This document shows positions 45,607 to 57,320 of a stretch of 64,000 nucleotides of DNA, in pieces. Both the position numbers and the translations under genes were made by a program. The stretch is from Bursaphelenchus xylophilus (Eukaryota > Nematoda > Chromadorea > Rhabditida > Aphelenchoididae): positions 4,526,001 to 4,590,000 of the forward strand of contig CAJFCV020000004.1 of NCBI GenBank assembly GCA_904066235.2, given 5' to 3'. Positions within the stretch are counted from its first letter, which is position 1. Every line of letters starts with the position of its first letter. Below the pieces are notes generated by a model. That model was not told where the DNA came from, did not search any database, and was given only the letters and a program-made list of their open reading frames with translations.

Positions 45607-48600
45607 TTAATGCTTGCTGGTTCTGCTCGATGCTTGGACAGTGAATTTCATGCCGGTCTGGGGATCCACATACTCTCCTCTCTCGACTCCATCGGCTCCT
45701 TTGATCGTATTCACGGGAACATTTCGTCCTCCAATCTCAACAACTTGTTGATGCGGTTGGCTGACGGAATGAGTGGAATGTCTGGATAGAGAGCTCTTTG
45801 GACGGGGATGGAAGACTCCGGTGTTCATGTCGAATCTTCCGCCCTTTCCTTCGATGGCTCCCCTGGAAGCTTCTTCCTTAATCAGTCCATTTCTCAAGGC
45901 CTCCTCGATCTGATAGGTTCTTCCCGTCTTTGTGTCCTTGACTGTGCCGGCTACTTCATCAACAATTCTTCTGTCGATGGCTTCCATCAAGTTGATCTGC
46001 TCTCCTTTTTGTTTGTCAACAACCTTGGTTTGATACGGAGAGAGGAATCCGTGAAGGATAAGTTCCTTTAGGGTCAATTCTTTTTCAGTTTCGGGGTGGA
46101 GGAAGGTTCCATTTTCGTACAATCCATTGGCCAGGAATCTGGTCAGATTGTAATCTCCATCAATCTCGGGGCGCGCATTGATGGCCTCTTTTTTGGCGGT
46201 TTCTTCTCTCTTCTGGACCTTGACTTTGGTGACAACGGCATCTCCAGCGTGATCAGGGACTCCTCCAGTCGGGTACACACGATGTTGTTGAGCAGCTTCG
46301 GCCAGAGAGACTCTTCTGTTGTTGGTCTTGTCCAAGTAGAACCCATCCTTGGCCGAGACAATTCCCCATTGTTCGGCCTCGACGAAGCTCATCTCACGGC
46401 CCGAGAGAGCATCACGAACTCTGAGCTCGTCTTTGGGAAGACGTCCCGAACGGACGGCGGCGTCCAAAGTCAACAGTTCTCCGGTGACAGCATCAGTCAA
46501 ACGGCCAGTCTGACTGTCGAAGACCCAGGAGTGTTCGGACTCCTCCACATGGGGTTGTCCAACAGTTCGGAAGGACAAGGGCTGAGTTCCATCCTTTCCT
46601 CCAGTAATGGCACGATAAGTAGCCGATCCCGGCCCTCCTTCGGCCTTGGCCTCAGTTCGTCGCACCCGTCGCTTGGTCTCCACGTTCTCTTCCAACGATT
46701 TGTCGGGGAAGATCTGGGGAGCGAGCTCTTGTTGGGTGTGGGTGAGGGTCTCCTTGACCGTCTCTTCCAAAGTGGGACCACCCTGAGAGACCTGGTTCTT
46801 GGGCACGATCCATTCGTCATTCAGATGGACAAGGCCGCGGTTGAGAGCGTCATCCAGACTGATCTCTTCCTTTCCGTTGCGGAACCGCTGATTGCGGGTG
46901 TCCAAAAGTCCTTGCTTCATGGCTTCCTCAATGGTCAACTTGATGTGATCATCCTGGACCTTTGTCTCTTTGCTGGGCTTTCCGATTCTTCTCTTCTGCT
47001 CCTCGATCTTGCGGGCTCCGGTAATCAAAGCGGGATGAATATCCAAGAGTCCGGTCAACTTGATGGCGCCTCTCAATGACAAAAGACCGGCGTCATACAG
47101 CTCCCGAGGGCTGGATTCACGGCCGTGATGGAGCAGAACACCTCGTTTGGGGTCAATAAGTCCAGCTCCAACCGCTTGAACAAGATTCACCTCACGATGG
47201 CCGTCTTTAAGACCAATTGGTTGAGTCAAGGTGCGCTGAAGGTTGCGGTCGATGACTCCGAAGTCAGCGGCTCCAGCGAAGTTGATGCCGTCCAATTTCT
47301 CGGCTCTGGCATCCAAAAGTCCCTCGTTGACCGCCTCGTTGAAGGTCAGAGAGCGACCCTGTTTCTTGATTCCCTGGACATCGAAGATACTGTAACGATG
47401 ACGTCCGACCAAGATGCCATCATGCTTAGCATGGCGGATGTCAACGTTGCGTCCATCGACGGAGAATTGTCCTTCTGGCAGCAAGAATCCTCTCTCGAGG
47501 GCTTCAACGACGCTGATGACTTCTCCGGTGCTCTTGTCACGGATGTGTCCGGCGTCAGGGTCCAAAACTCCATGAGCCAAAGCCTCAATCAAGGTGTAAT
47601 GATGGCCAGTTCCGGGCTCGGTAACACGGCCGGATGCGTCGATGTGACCCTTCTCAACAGCCTCCGTTAAAGTCAGCGGCTTTCCAATGAATCCACGTTC
47701 GTATGCATCGCGGAGATTCAAAGGAGTGCCGGCTCTGAGGTCGTTGAAGGTTCCGTCATTCTGGTTGATGGCCTTCTCGTAGATGGCGTCGGCCAAAGTG
47801 AGCCGCTTATTGGCTTTGGTGTTGACGACTTCACGGACATTTTGGTTGAGGAGGGTATCTCCACCGCGGCGACAAGCATCACGGAACGAGATCTCTTCGT
47901 TGCTGTGTTTGTCGATGAACTTTCCTTGGACTGGGTCGATGAGACGCTCTCTGATGACGTCGGTCAACGATGGAGCCACCACCCTTGGCGAAGCGGATCC
48001 GAATTGGAGGTACCCGTTTTGGAGAGCCTCTCTCAAAGGCATTGGCTCCTTGGCATACTGACCCTTGAAGATGCCGGTACGAGAGTCAATCGCGTTTTTG
48101 CGAACAGCATTCTCCACACTGAGTGGAGGTACCTTCAAGACGCCCAATTTGATGAGACGACGTTGGGTCTCGGAATTGCAGACTGGATCGTAACTCCAGA
48201 GGATCTCGCCGGTTTGGAGATCCCGGAACTGACGTTTCTCGGGATCGAAGAGTCCGATTCTGATGGCCTCGAGCAGAGTGAGCTCCTGTTGAGTCTCTGG
48301 ATGACGGATTCCATGTCGTCCATTCAAGATTTCGTTGATGTCACTCTTAATGTAGCCCAGTTCGGCCGCTCTCTCCAACGAGATTGTGGCTCCACTGACC
48401 AGATCGTGGAATTCTCCAGTGCCTGAAGACAGATTCAGAAGGCCTTCGCGGAGGGCCTCGACGAAGGTGAGGATGTCATCGGTCTTCTTGTTGAGGTTAC
48501 CCTCCATTTCGTAGAACTGGGTCTTGGTGTGGATGTCCTCATCGAATCTCTGCATCTCATCTTCGTGCTCTTGAAGTGGAACTTGTTCGGGAAGATCGTT

Positions 48601-49847
48601 GAGGTTGTCGAAAGTATCCAAGTTCTCGTCGGCAACGACTTCTTGTTGAGGAATTGGCCTCTGGATGTTGAGAGGAGTCTCCTAAAATAATTTGATTACT
48701 TTGGTCAGACTGGTTGTTAGATCACAGCAATCATTAGATCATCATGCGCAATATGATGTAATATCACCCGTACATGATGCCGTTCAGTGACAGTTCTCTT
48801 GGTATTTCCGTCCTCATTGATATCCCATTTGGGTCCGGTTGGGGTCGGCGCTCGAGGCGTTGGAGGCCCATTATATTGTCCTTCATCGCTGGCCTAAAAC
48901 TCTCAATTCAACGAAAATATCACACAAAATGAGAGAATAGTGGTAGTTCTCAACATCGCTGGTTGTATTATACTATTTTAGACATTAATATTAACCTGTA
49001 AGAGGCTACCAAAAAGACTATTATCACAGCACTTCACACCTTGTAAATCGCACAGCACACCTACCTTGACCTCACGTACAACGTATTTGATCTGTTCTTG
49101 AGGCTTCTTGACTCTCTTCACCTTCCTCTCGTAGTGCTCCTTGGTCTCCCATTCAGTCTTCTCATGGAAGGGCTGTCTGGTCTTAAAGTAGCGTTCTCTG
49201 GCCGCTTCTCTCAACTCGGCTCTTTTGGCCTCACGTTGTTGACGTTCATTGTAATGATAGGCGCTGTATGCGGTGTCATGTTGCCGACTGCTCAGTCTGG
49301 ATGGTGGAGGAGACGAGACAAAGTATCCACCGCCTCCAGCTTGGTACACTCCTCGTTCTGAGCGAGGGGAATGGGCCGGAGGGGGAGAGCGGGCATGGCT
49401 GGCACTGGAATGCCAAGCCCTCTCATTCTCGGTGTAACCCCGTTCCTGGGCCGCGTTCTGAGCACTGTATGCACGTTCTTGATGGTATCTGTCATTGCTG
49501 GCAGTGCGTCGAAGGCCTTGGGAGCGAGCAGCTTCATATCCCGCACGTTCGCCCGCAAACCCAGCACGATCTCCGCTGAAGGAGCGCTCCACATGCACTC
49601 CGCGTTCGCCGGCTGCTCCGGCGGTGCCCGAGAACGAACGTTCGGCCTGATACGAACGTTCGCCCTCGATCTCTTGCCGGTATCCCTCGCGGCCGTAGGG
49701 GCCGGGAGAGCGGCCGTTCCTCACCGAAGAGTACTCGATTTGTTCGGAGCGATTTATTGGAGGCGGAGCATTGTAGCCGGGCAACACAAAGTTGTCGTCG
49801 CGTTTGCGTTCATGTTTGCGAGAGTAGGATTTGGAGACCTTGAACAT
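45607..49847 (-). CDS. Large plectin/plakin-repeat protein
   Basis: Three exons: 49847-49065, 48893-48774, 48681-45607, giving 1325 aa. The start follows a trans-splice-like acceptor (TTTTTTTTCAG, about 49861). Residues 1-261 are basic, Ser/Arg/Tyr-rich and repeat an ERSFSG-type motif, ending in a charged helix (RQQREAKRAELREAARERYF). The last 1024 residues form one uninterrupted exon of about twenty plectin-like repeats (LTLLEAIRIGLFDPEKRQF, YTLIEALAHGVLDPDAGHI, LTFNEAVNEGLLDAR). In plakins such repeats bind intermediate filaments, so a cytoskeletal linker or epidermal attachment role is plausible. No actin-binding CH domains or spectrin repeats are present, unlike VAB-10. Codon use is strongly biased with high GC, producing long antisense frames that should be ignored. 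I know of no named orthologue. Confidence 0.85.
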
Positions 49848-52010
49848 GGCGGGTCTCGGCTGAAAAAAAATGCACTCAAAAGTGTGAATAAATGCTGAAT
49901 GGTGGTCGTGGACGACATCCACGGCCTTACCATCAAACAATCTCGTCTCTCGTAAACAATGAGTAAACCGAAAAAACGCGAAAAAAGTCACTTGATGAAC
50001 GCGGAATCTTTGTTAACACTACTATTAAAACAATCTTTTAATTGATGGAATCTGTTTGTTTGTTGTAAAGCGCCAAACCGGAATAAATACTCTCAGGCCA
50101 CACCCATTACGGTCGATGAAAGTGATAGTGAAAAAATTGGCGATCATTAACAGACGAAAAGGGAGAGAGAAAAAAGTAAAATACTCGAAAATTCGGAAGA
50201 AAAAGGGCAAGGAAAAGTAAAAATCAAACAGTAAATGAGCTCGAAATTCTAGTATAGATTACAACTTCATCTAGAAGCAAGTTTGCAAAGTAATTTTTTA
50301 ATTATTTTAAAAAACCATCTATAGATTACTGTAAGTTTTGATTTTTGGTCATCATGTATGATATAAGTCTGAAAGTGATAAATGGTCTCAGAACATGACA
50401 AATTTATTTTCTGTAATTAACCAGGCTGCAAAAAATATTTCTAAACGGTTATACTAAGACTACAGTCGTGAAATTGCTGTAAGTAATCGAAGAAAACAAC
50501 AGTGCAAGGTAATAAATGGAAGGATGTGATTGGTGTCGTAGTTCAATCACGCCCGCGGAAGTTTATTTATTCAAATTAGATTACTCCAAAGAGACGAGCA
50601 ATCATACAGAGAGAGAAGTTAGGGTTTCTTTATGTTATACTCGAGGTCATGGATAATATCAGATGTTTTGGTGTTTTGAAAGGGAAAAATGTTAGACCAA
50701 AAGTAGATGAATAACTACAGTAGGGGTCATGCAGTATTACAAATTGAAACTTTTTATTAGTAAGGAATCTGGGATATTATACATGACATTAAAAGCATAT
50801 ATTATAAATGTGATCTAGTTTAATATTGAGGCCATAGATAGGTCCAAGAAGAAAGCAAATACTCAATAAAAACTAAAAAATACTGTGAGAAGGTCGGCAC
50901 GGTCAAGTAAGTGGGTTGTTATATTATACATGACGTCATGTATAATAGCTTATAACTTAATTTAAGAGCCTTGAAATGAATTAAAGAAGACGGTAAAAGT
51001 TCCTAAGGATCGCTTGTAGTCACCTCCCCACCAATTGCCCATCTTCTCGAATGAACTCGCCCTCCAGGCAAGAGAAATTAAAATGATTTACAACCGAATT
51101 GCACTTTTATTAAAGGTATTCAAATAGCGCGCGAACAATGGGAATAACGGAATTAAAAAACGAAAATGGAATCGCGAGCTGATCGAAGCGAAAAAAACGC
51201 CCGCGGGCGGAGCGACAACTGATAACAGCCGCGCAATGCCCTCAGGCATTCGGAAGTTTGGGGCCTCAAATGGAAGCGAATTAGGGAATACGGTGACATT
51301 AAATGACATTAAACAACCCCAAAAAACGAGGGTCTTAAACCGAAAAGTAGTGGGTTTGAACCGAAAAAAGTAAAAGTTTTGACTAATTAAAGAGAACAAA
51401 GATAATTGAAATGATTGGGAGTGGGTACATCCACACGACAACTCCAAGTTCGTCGAGAAAACTAAAAATTGGAGAGGAAATTGGAAGGATTGTTGCGTAA
51501 TCGAAGGAATTTAGTAGGAATCTCGGCAATTAATGGTTAATTACTGATTACAATGGCTAAAAATTGTTGCAAACTGAACTCTAAACGGTGTCACAGAATC
51601 CGAGGGACCTTTAGAAAGCCTTTCCTTCAGAAAGGTTGCACTACTCGGGTTGAACAGTAAATTTACCAGATGTAGTATGTTTATAAAATTTTTAGAACCC
51701 AAATTGCAGCCAGCAAGAGAGTAAATACAATTGCTAGGGATCTATAATTTTGTTATGCTAACTGACAATGAGAGCATACGGTCGACAATTAGTATAAGTC
51801 GTCGGGAAAATAATGAACACTCTGTCGCATCGAGAATCGCATCGCTATTGAGAAAATGAAGTGTGTCGCAGAAAAATCAAATCGCTGTTCACTTCAGCAA
51901 CGCGATTGACGAGCGACATTGTACTCAACTTTCGCGCGGATTCGTCGCGCCTTAGAATTGCCTAGATTCGCTTTGCGACGGCTAGCCCCGGTTTAATCGC
52001 AAGTCTAGAG
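49848..52010. other. Gene-free stretch upstream of the plectin-repeat gene
   Basis: No supported gene. It includes the promoter side of the plectin-repeat gene, several TATAATATAA motif copies and the 26-bp palindrome at 50922-50947. The frame at 51088-51447 has no recognisable content. Confidence 0.5.
50922..50947. promoter_or_regulatory. Perfect 26-bp palindrome with CRE core
   Basis: Two copies of GTCATGTATAATA meet head to head, giving a perfect palindrome whose centre is TGACGTCA, the canonical CREB/ATF site. The half-site is the same motif found repeatedly in other non-coding parts of the window (for example 50771-50790 and 11971-11990). It could be a protein-binding site or the relic of inverted element ends. 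Confidence 0.5.
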
Positions 52011-52264
52011 TGGGGGACCTGATCCAGTGGCAAAAAACGTACCATTTTGCATCCGGGAAGTATCAAAAATGTGGCAAAATGCTTCCCTCTCCAAGTGAAA
52101 AAACTCAGTTTTGAAGGGCGTGCCCATTTTCCACACAAAAAGAGCGGGCGCGCTTTTGAAATCTGAGTTTTTATTGACTTGGAGAGGGAGGTATTTTGCC
52201 ACATTTTTTGATGCTTCCCATATCCAAAATGGTACGTTTTTTGCCGCTGTATCAGGTCCCCACT
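52011..52264. mobile_element. Near-palindromic ~250-bp MITE
   Basis: The left arm starts GGGGACCTGATCCAGTGGC and the right arm ends with the complementary GTATCAGGTCCCC. Blocks such as AAAAAACGTACCATTTTG, TGTGGCAAAAT and CTCTCCAAGT recur in reverse in the second half, so nearly the whole element can fold. No coding capacity. A one-arm relic is at 19816-19932. Confidence 0.75.
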
Positions 52265-52555
52265 GGACATGGGTAAATTCCCATGTTAATTTCTTAGCTC
52301 GTACAGGCTCCAGGCAGCCGAGGGTTGTTCTGTCAGATTGTTATACCTGCCCAATACCAGCACCATATAGTGTTGATACGAGGTAGGTTTTCTCTGTCTA
52401 TCAGCGCAAAAAATTTAAAAAAAAAAAACTTTCCGACCAGCCTAATATACTTCCAGCATCCCCTTACACCCCCAGCCCTTCAGCAAGGCCCACATTCCAG
52501 CACTTGCTTTTCTGATGTAATCATCTATTTTGTTTATTTCAATGCGCGCAAATTA
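52265..52555. other. Spacer between MITE and inverted repeat
   Basis: No feature recognised. Confidence 0.4.
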
Positions 52556-55188
52556 CACTACTCTGATTGGAAATGGGTTGGTTAGAACATTGTGGAAGAG
52601 CAAACGGTTCGGAGGGTCTAATTATTCGGAAACCGGAAAGAATTTTGGCAAAGGAACATTAATTAAAGTTATATCGGGAGTGTTGTAATTGGTAGACTGA
52701 GTGGCGAGTTAACTTTTCGTAGGTTGCAACACATTCTAGCAAGAATATGGCAAGGCGAGACTTTAAAAAAATCTGATTACACTATCAAAAAATTGGCAGG
52801 CAACAATTATTACTTTCTTCCAAAAATTAATGCCCCCAGGACATTTATACCCTTTATATACCCAAGTTGTGCAACTTTTGGTATAACAAACAAGAAAATG
52901 CAAGTAAATAATAGAAGGAAAGGGTTAAAAAATAAATTATTACCCTGAATATACAAGAAAAGAGAACTACCTTACTTCTACTACTACTTGTTCACGTTTC
53001 GGGCTATAAACTCTGCAAAGAAACGAAGGAATTAAATTAAACTTGAGGCTTTAGTCATCATGGACATTATGAGATTAAAATCTGACACGATTAAGATGAT
53101 TTTTGTTTATAAATACTGTTTAGGATACAGTAAGAGTGCATAAAAAAAATAATAAATGTTGGTTTAGCGATCAGGTTTCTTCCATAATTGTGGTTTATAT
53201 ATCGGAAATTGTTTTTTCATTACTTTTTTATTGTTTGACGCGAAAATTTATGGATCGAGTTTGAAAAAGGGCGTGAAATGGACGTCTATGTAATTCCTGA
53301 GGATCTTTGGGCGTGTTATACCTAATATCTGGACATTACTGCTTTTCTCCGCACTTTCGTTATATTACACTAGACAAAGTTGATGTGAAAAATAGGGACT
53401 TTGGGCAAGTTTGAGAGGTGTTCTGACTCCTAACGTATTGGCTTTGCATTCTGTGCGGTTTTAGCTGTTTTACTTGCAGTTTTAAGGTCACTTTATTAAT
53501 CTTTTTGGTCTAAACCACCAATTTTAGACTCCTCAGCTCGGATCGCAAAACATTTTTTTGTCGAAAAAGTGAAAATTGAAGAAAAAAATGGAGGCGCGAA
53601 GAAACGTGACTAGATTTATTTATTTGAGCAGCTAATTAGCTTGTTATTCTTCATCAAAAAATGGAGGGGACATCTAAATTATTAAAATAATGAAAAAATT
53701 TCAAGTTTAATCTAAAAATTACAGTAATCCGATAAAACTAGAGATAAAAAAGTAAACCGCTAAAATTTAAATTTAAGTCAGAGTTAATTTTACTTTTTGT
53801 TTACGAAATTTACACAAATTTTTTATACTTTTTCCGACAAATTATAGTAATTTACACTGCTAATTAACACTCTCCCCACTTTACAGTACTTTCCACTCGC
53901 ACTGAACCTTATTCCCCTCTTTTCGGAACAAATCCCCGGGAGAAACCAGTTCCTGCCCTCAGGGTTTCCTCTCTTTTTTGACCTTAAAGTGGAGGAATGC
54001 GACATTCGCTTGCGGTCTCCAAAAACCTGTCCAATTAAAAAACAAATGATTTGAATTTCACTGGAATTAAATGTATCGTTAACCATCAACCAAACAGTCG
54101 CAAATACGGCGCAATTATCTCCAAAAAACGTTGTTTGATTGCAAAGGGGAATTTGTTTTGTAAGAGGAAAAAGATAGTAATTGATAGGAAAAATAGGGAA
54201 GTTTGAAAGTAGTAGAGTTTAAAAAACGATAAATGCGGACAGAAAATTGCTTGAATTTGCCGAAAATCCCCATTTCTCACACCAACTTTGTCTAGTGTAA
54301 TATAACGAAAGTGCGGAGAAAAGCAGTAATGTTTAGATATTAGGTATAACAAGGCCAAAGATCCTCAGGAATTACATAGACGTCCATTTCACGCCCTTTT
54401 TCAAACTCGATCCATAAATTTTCGCGTCAAACAATAAAAAAGTAATGAAAAAACAATTTCCGATATATAAACCACAATTATGGAAGAAACCTGATCGCTA
54501 AACCAACATTTATTATTTTTTTATGCACTCTTACTGTATCCTAAACAGTATTTATAAACAAAAATCATCTTAATCGTGTCAGATTTTAATCTCATAATGT
54601 CCATGATGACTAAAGCCTCAAGTAGAATATAATCTAACTTTGTCGCAACTTATAGCCAAAATTTGAACAACTGGTGGTAAAAGTATGCAATTTAGTTGCC
54701 TTCTCTTTGAGAGTAATAATTTCTTTTTTTAACCTCGTCTTTCCTTTATTTACCTGTTTTTTGTTTGTTAAATTATATAATACAGAAGTTGCAACTTGTT
54801 TGTACAAAGGGTTTCTAATATGTCTTAACGTTGCTAATCTCATTAGGTTTGTAGGCCCATAACTATGTTTGCTCATCACTAATTTTAGCAACATAATCGT
54901 AATTTTTTTAATCTGCGTATTTTTTTGATTTTCGAAATTAGGTTCGTCGTTGCCATAAATTTTCTAATAGTGTTTCGTATTCCCATTATTCCTTGAAGCT
55001 TTAACCTACAACAACTTAATTCGCCATTCATTCTTCCAATTACAGCACTCCCTATATAACTTTACCCTCTAAATTAACGTTCATTTGCCAAAATTCTTTC
55101 CGGTTTCCGAATAATTAGACTCTTCGAACCGTTTTCTCTTCTATAATTTTATAATCAATTAACCCATTAGTTTCCAATCAGAGTAGTG
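52556..55188. mobile_element. 2.6-kb foldback element: two inverted arms around a unique core
   Basis: Both ends begin CACTACTCTGATTGGAAA in inverted orientation with TA directly outside. The outer parts (52556-52730 and 54960-55188) match well, for example TAATTATTCGGAAACCGG and AGAATTTTGGCAAA. The middle parts have diverged but keep short related lysine-rich frames (52724-52948 plus strand; 54634-54894 minus strand, both with TNKK). The inner parts (53036-53405 and 54275-54622) are nearly identical. A core of about 0.87 kb (53406-54274) is unique and has no clear gene. It could be one long-TIR transposon or two inverted insertions. Confidence 0.8.
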
Positions 55189-55234
55189 TAAATGAAATTA
55201 TTTGCAATAATTTATGTCATCAAATATTTTACAT

Positions 55235-56832
55235 TTACATCTCAACTCTAATAATAGATTCCGGTGGCAAAGATCTTTGTGCTGTGAAAATGACCGGTTC
55301 GAGAGTCCATTCGCATCTCTCGCTCGTAATTTTCCCATTCGGTTTTGGTGTGGTTACAGCCATCATATGTTGAACCAGAGGGTTCCAATCCGAATAAGGG
55401 ATCTTGTGGATGATATTCAAATTATATTTGAATCTGGTTGCCTGCCTTTTTAACTTGGGAATCTCTTTTAGCCATCCCTTCAGGGAATCTTTTCGGAAAG
55501 GGTCTACTGTAATTGTTACGGTAGTCAGATTGGGCATTCTTTTGGGCAAATTTTCGATTAAACTCTCGAATTGACCGGCAAGGAGGAAGAATGAACCGTC
55601 GATCAGATTTAGAGTTTTTATCGATGGATTGGGCGGGTAGTCTTGAAGGACTGTGAATTTAAAACGAAGATTGTCCAGGGTAACGGTAGATACGGCAATA
55701 TGAAATAGGGATTCGAGATCTGAAAAACGGTGACAAGAGATTGAATTTTGAATTAAAAAAACACAACTTACAAGGAAGTGAACACGAAATTGACACCTCC
55801 AAAGACTCAAATTCACACTCTTCTAGATACTGTAACATTGGATGTGGAACTTTTGCCCAATTAAGATTACTTTTTATCCGATCAATGAATTCCATAAATG
55901 GCATCAGATCAGTTCTTGGAGTGTCCACACTTACGGACAGTCCCAATTCTCCAGTAAAGTTGTCTAAATAGTACAGTAATCATTTAGAATTTCCGAAAGA
56001 TCCCGCACTTTACCTTGAAAATATTTTGCCAGATCATGAAGCAGACGTATTTTTGATCTCATAAAGTAATCGTTGACAGTCCGATGGATCCGAAATGCAT
56101 AAATACTCCAAGAAATTACAATCTCAATCGAATTACGGAAGGCGATTATCGAAAATTCCAGGGGTTTTATCCTCAACTCAATAAATTTCAATTTCCCTTG
56201 ACCAAATTTCTTCCCTTCCAAATAGCCGCACACCTAAAAAGATCGAGTAGAAACCAGAGATTGCCACGGCTCCGGAGCCCGAAATTTTGGGGTCGGCTCC
56301 GGCTCCCGAGCCCAAAGTCGGAGCCAGGCTTCCCAGCGGTCAGAAAATTAAAAATTTCGTGATCTTGTTAAACCAAATTGCTTGAAAAACACTGCGGAGG
56401 ATGTGACTTGACTGCAGAAACGTTGGATGTATGATTTCTGGCACTAATAACTTTTATTTTTGGAAAAATATTTTTTAAAAACATTTTGCATGGGATTCGG
56501 AGCCGGAGGCCTTTTTAAATTTTGCACGGAGCCAAGAGCCGGAGCCGGAGCTGCAAATGTGGCCTCGGCTCCGGCTCTGGGAGCTAAGAGCCGGAGCCGA
56601 CATTTTGACCGTGGCAATCTCTGGTAGAAACAGTCCATGAAGCTCAAATTTTATTTTGTCTTACATATCCGATGGTATCTCTGATCCTTTCCCCGCCCTT
56701 TCCATGCCAAGGACGGCGGACAAATTCGACAGAAGCATTAACCGCCTGAGGGTAATCCTTGATAAATTCCAGCAAAGAGTGAGGAGAAATTATGTTTTGC
56801 TTCTCCTTCGATCTTCCAGGCAATGTAAACAT
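55235..56832 (-). CDS. Unrecognised 354-aa protein, F-box-associated-like
   Basis: Four exons: 56832-56665, 56233-56014, 55963-55772, 55719-55235, giving 354 aa in phase. The first intron contains a hAT-type MITE. The protein begins with a helical stretch (SPHSLLEFIKDYPQAVNA), then KFIELRIKPLEFSIIAF, SLFHIAVSTVTLDNLRF and ENLPKRMPNLTTVTITVDPF. Such spacing of short beta-strand and leucine-rich segments resembles the C-terminal regions of nematode F-box proteins, but no F-box was seen. The first exon may not be the true start because no trans-splice acceptor precedes it; an upstream exon is possible. Function unknown. Confidence 0.6.
56255..56623. mobile_element. hAT-type MITE, 369 bp, with 8-bp target duplication
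   Basis: The element begins CAGAGATTGCCACGG and ends with the exact complement CCGTGGCAATCTCTG. It is flanked on both sides by the identical octamer GTAGAAAC (56247-56254 and 56624-56631). CAG...CTG ends with an 8-bp duplication are the mark of hAT transposons. Inside each arm are runs of the CGGAGC/GGCTCC type, giving it a GC content far above its surroundings. It interrupts intron 1 of the 354-aa gene and does not touch the splice sites. Confidence 0.92.
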
Positions 56833-57320
56833 ACCGAAAATTCAAAATTTCAAAAAAGAATTTTGGGTCTTGAAACGAAAACAATACATATTGAGAAAAC
56901 ACTTTCAAGCGCTTCGAAACTCTTTGAAAACCACTTTGAAATTAAATATATTTTTACAATATAAAACCTAAAGAAAACAATGGAAACATTTGCGGAGTTA
57001 TCAAAAACATTTATGATAAAAGGTGGGCCAAAAAAGGAACTCCTAATCAGTTGTTTGTTTAGCTGTTCACAAAAACTACATGTTATGCATTTATGACTTC
57101 CCTAAACATTTTTTTCAGTTGATATTTTTACATTTGCCATGCCAAAAAAACCAACCTGACCGTCTTTCATTTCTCCCCACCTTTTTAGCAATTATTTATT
57201 ACCAAACGGATTTATTGTGGAGAAAAAACAAAAAGCACCATGCCCACATTCTAACCTAACCCATTATTACAATATTAAGACAGGATTTTGAGATTGCGTA
57301 AAAATATTTGGAGATTCTGA
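56833..57320. other. Spacer between the 354-aa gene and cyk-4
   Basis: 5' flank of the 354-aa gene and 3' flank of cyk-4. TTTATT (minus-strand AATAAA) near 57208 fits the cyk-4 polyadenylation signal. Confidence 0.4.

Noticed and set aside
46096..47670. Long plus-strand frames (327 and 181 codons) opposite the plectin-repeat gene
   Set aside because: They are antisense shadows of a strongly codon-biased 3-kb exon; composition is Ser/Leu/Asp-rich and matches no domain, while the minus strand shows clear plectin repeats.
53406..54274. Possible gene in the core of the foldback element (minus frames near 53823-54358)
   Set aside because: The frames are short, AT-rich and have no recognisable transposase or splice structure.
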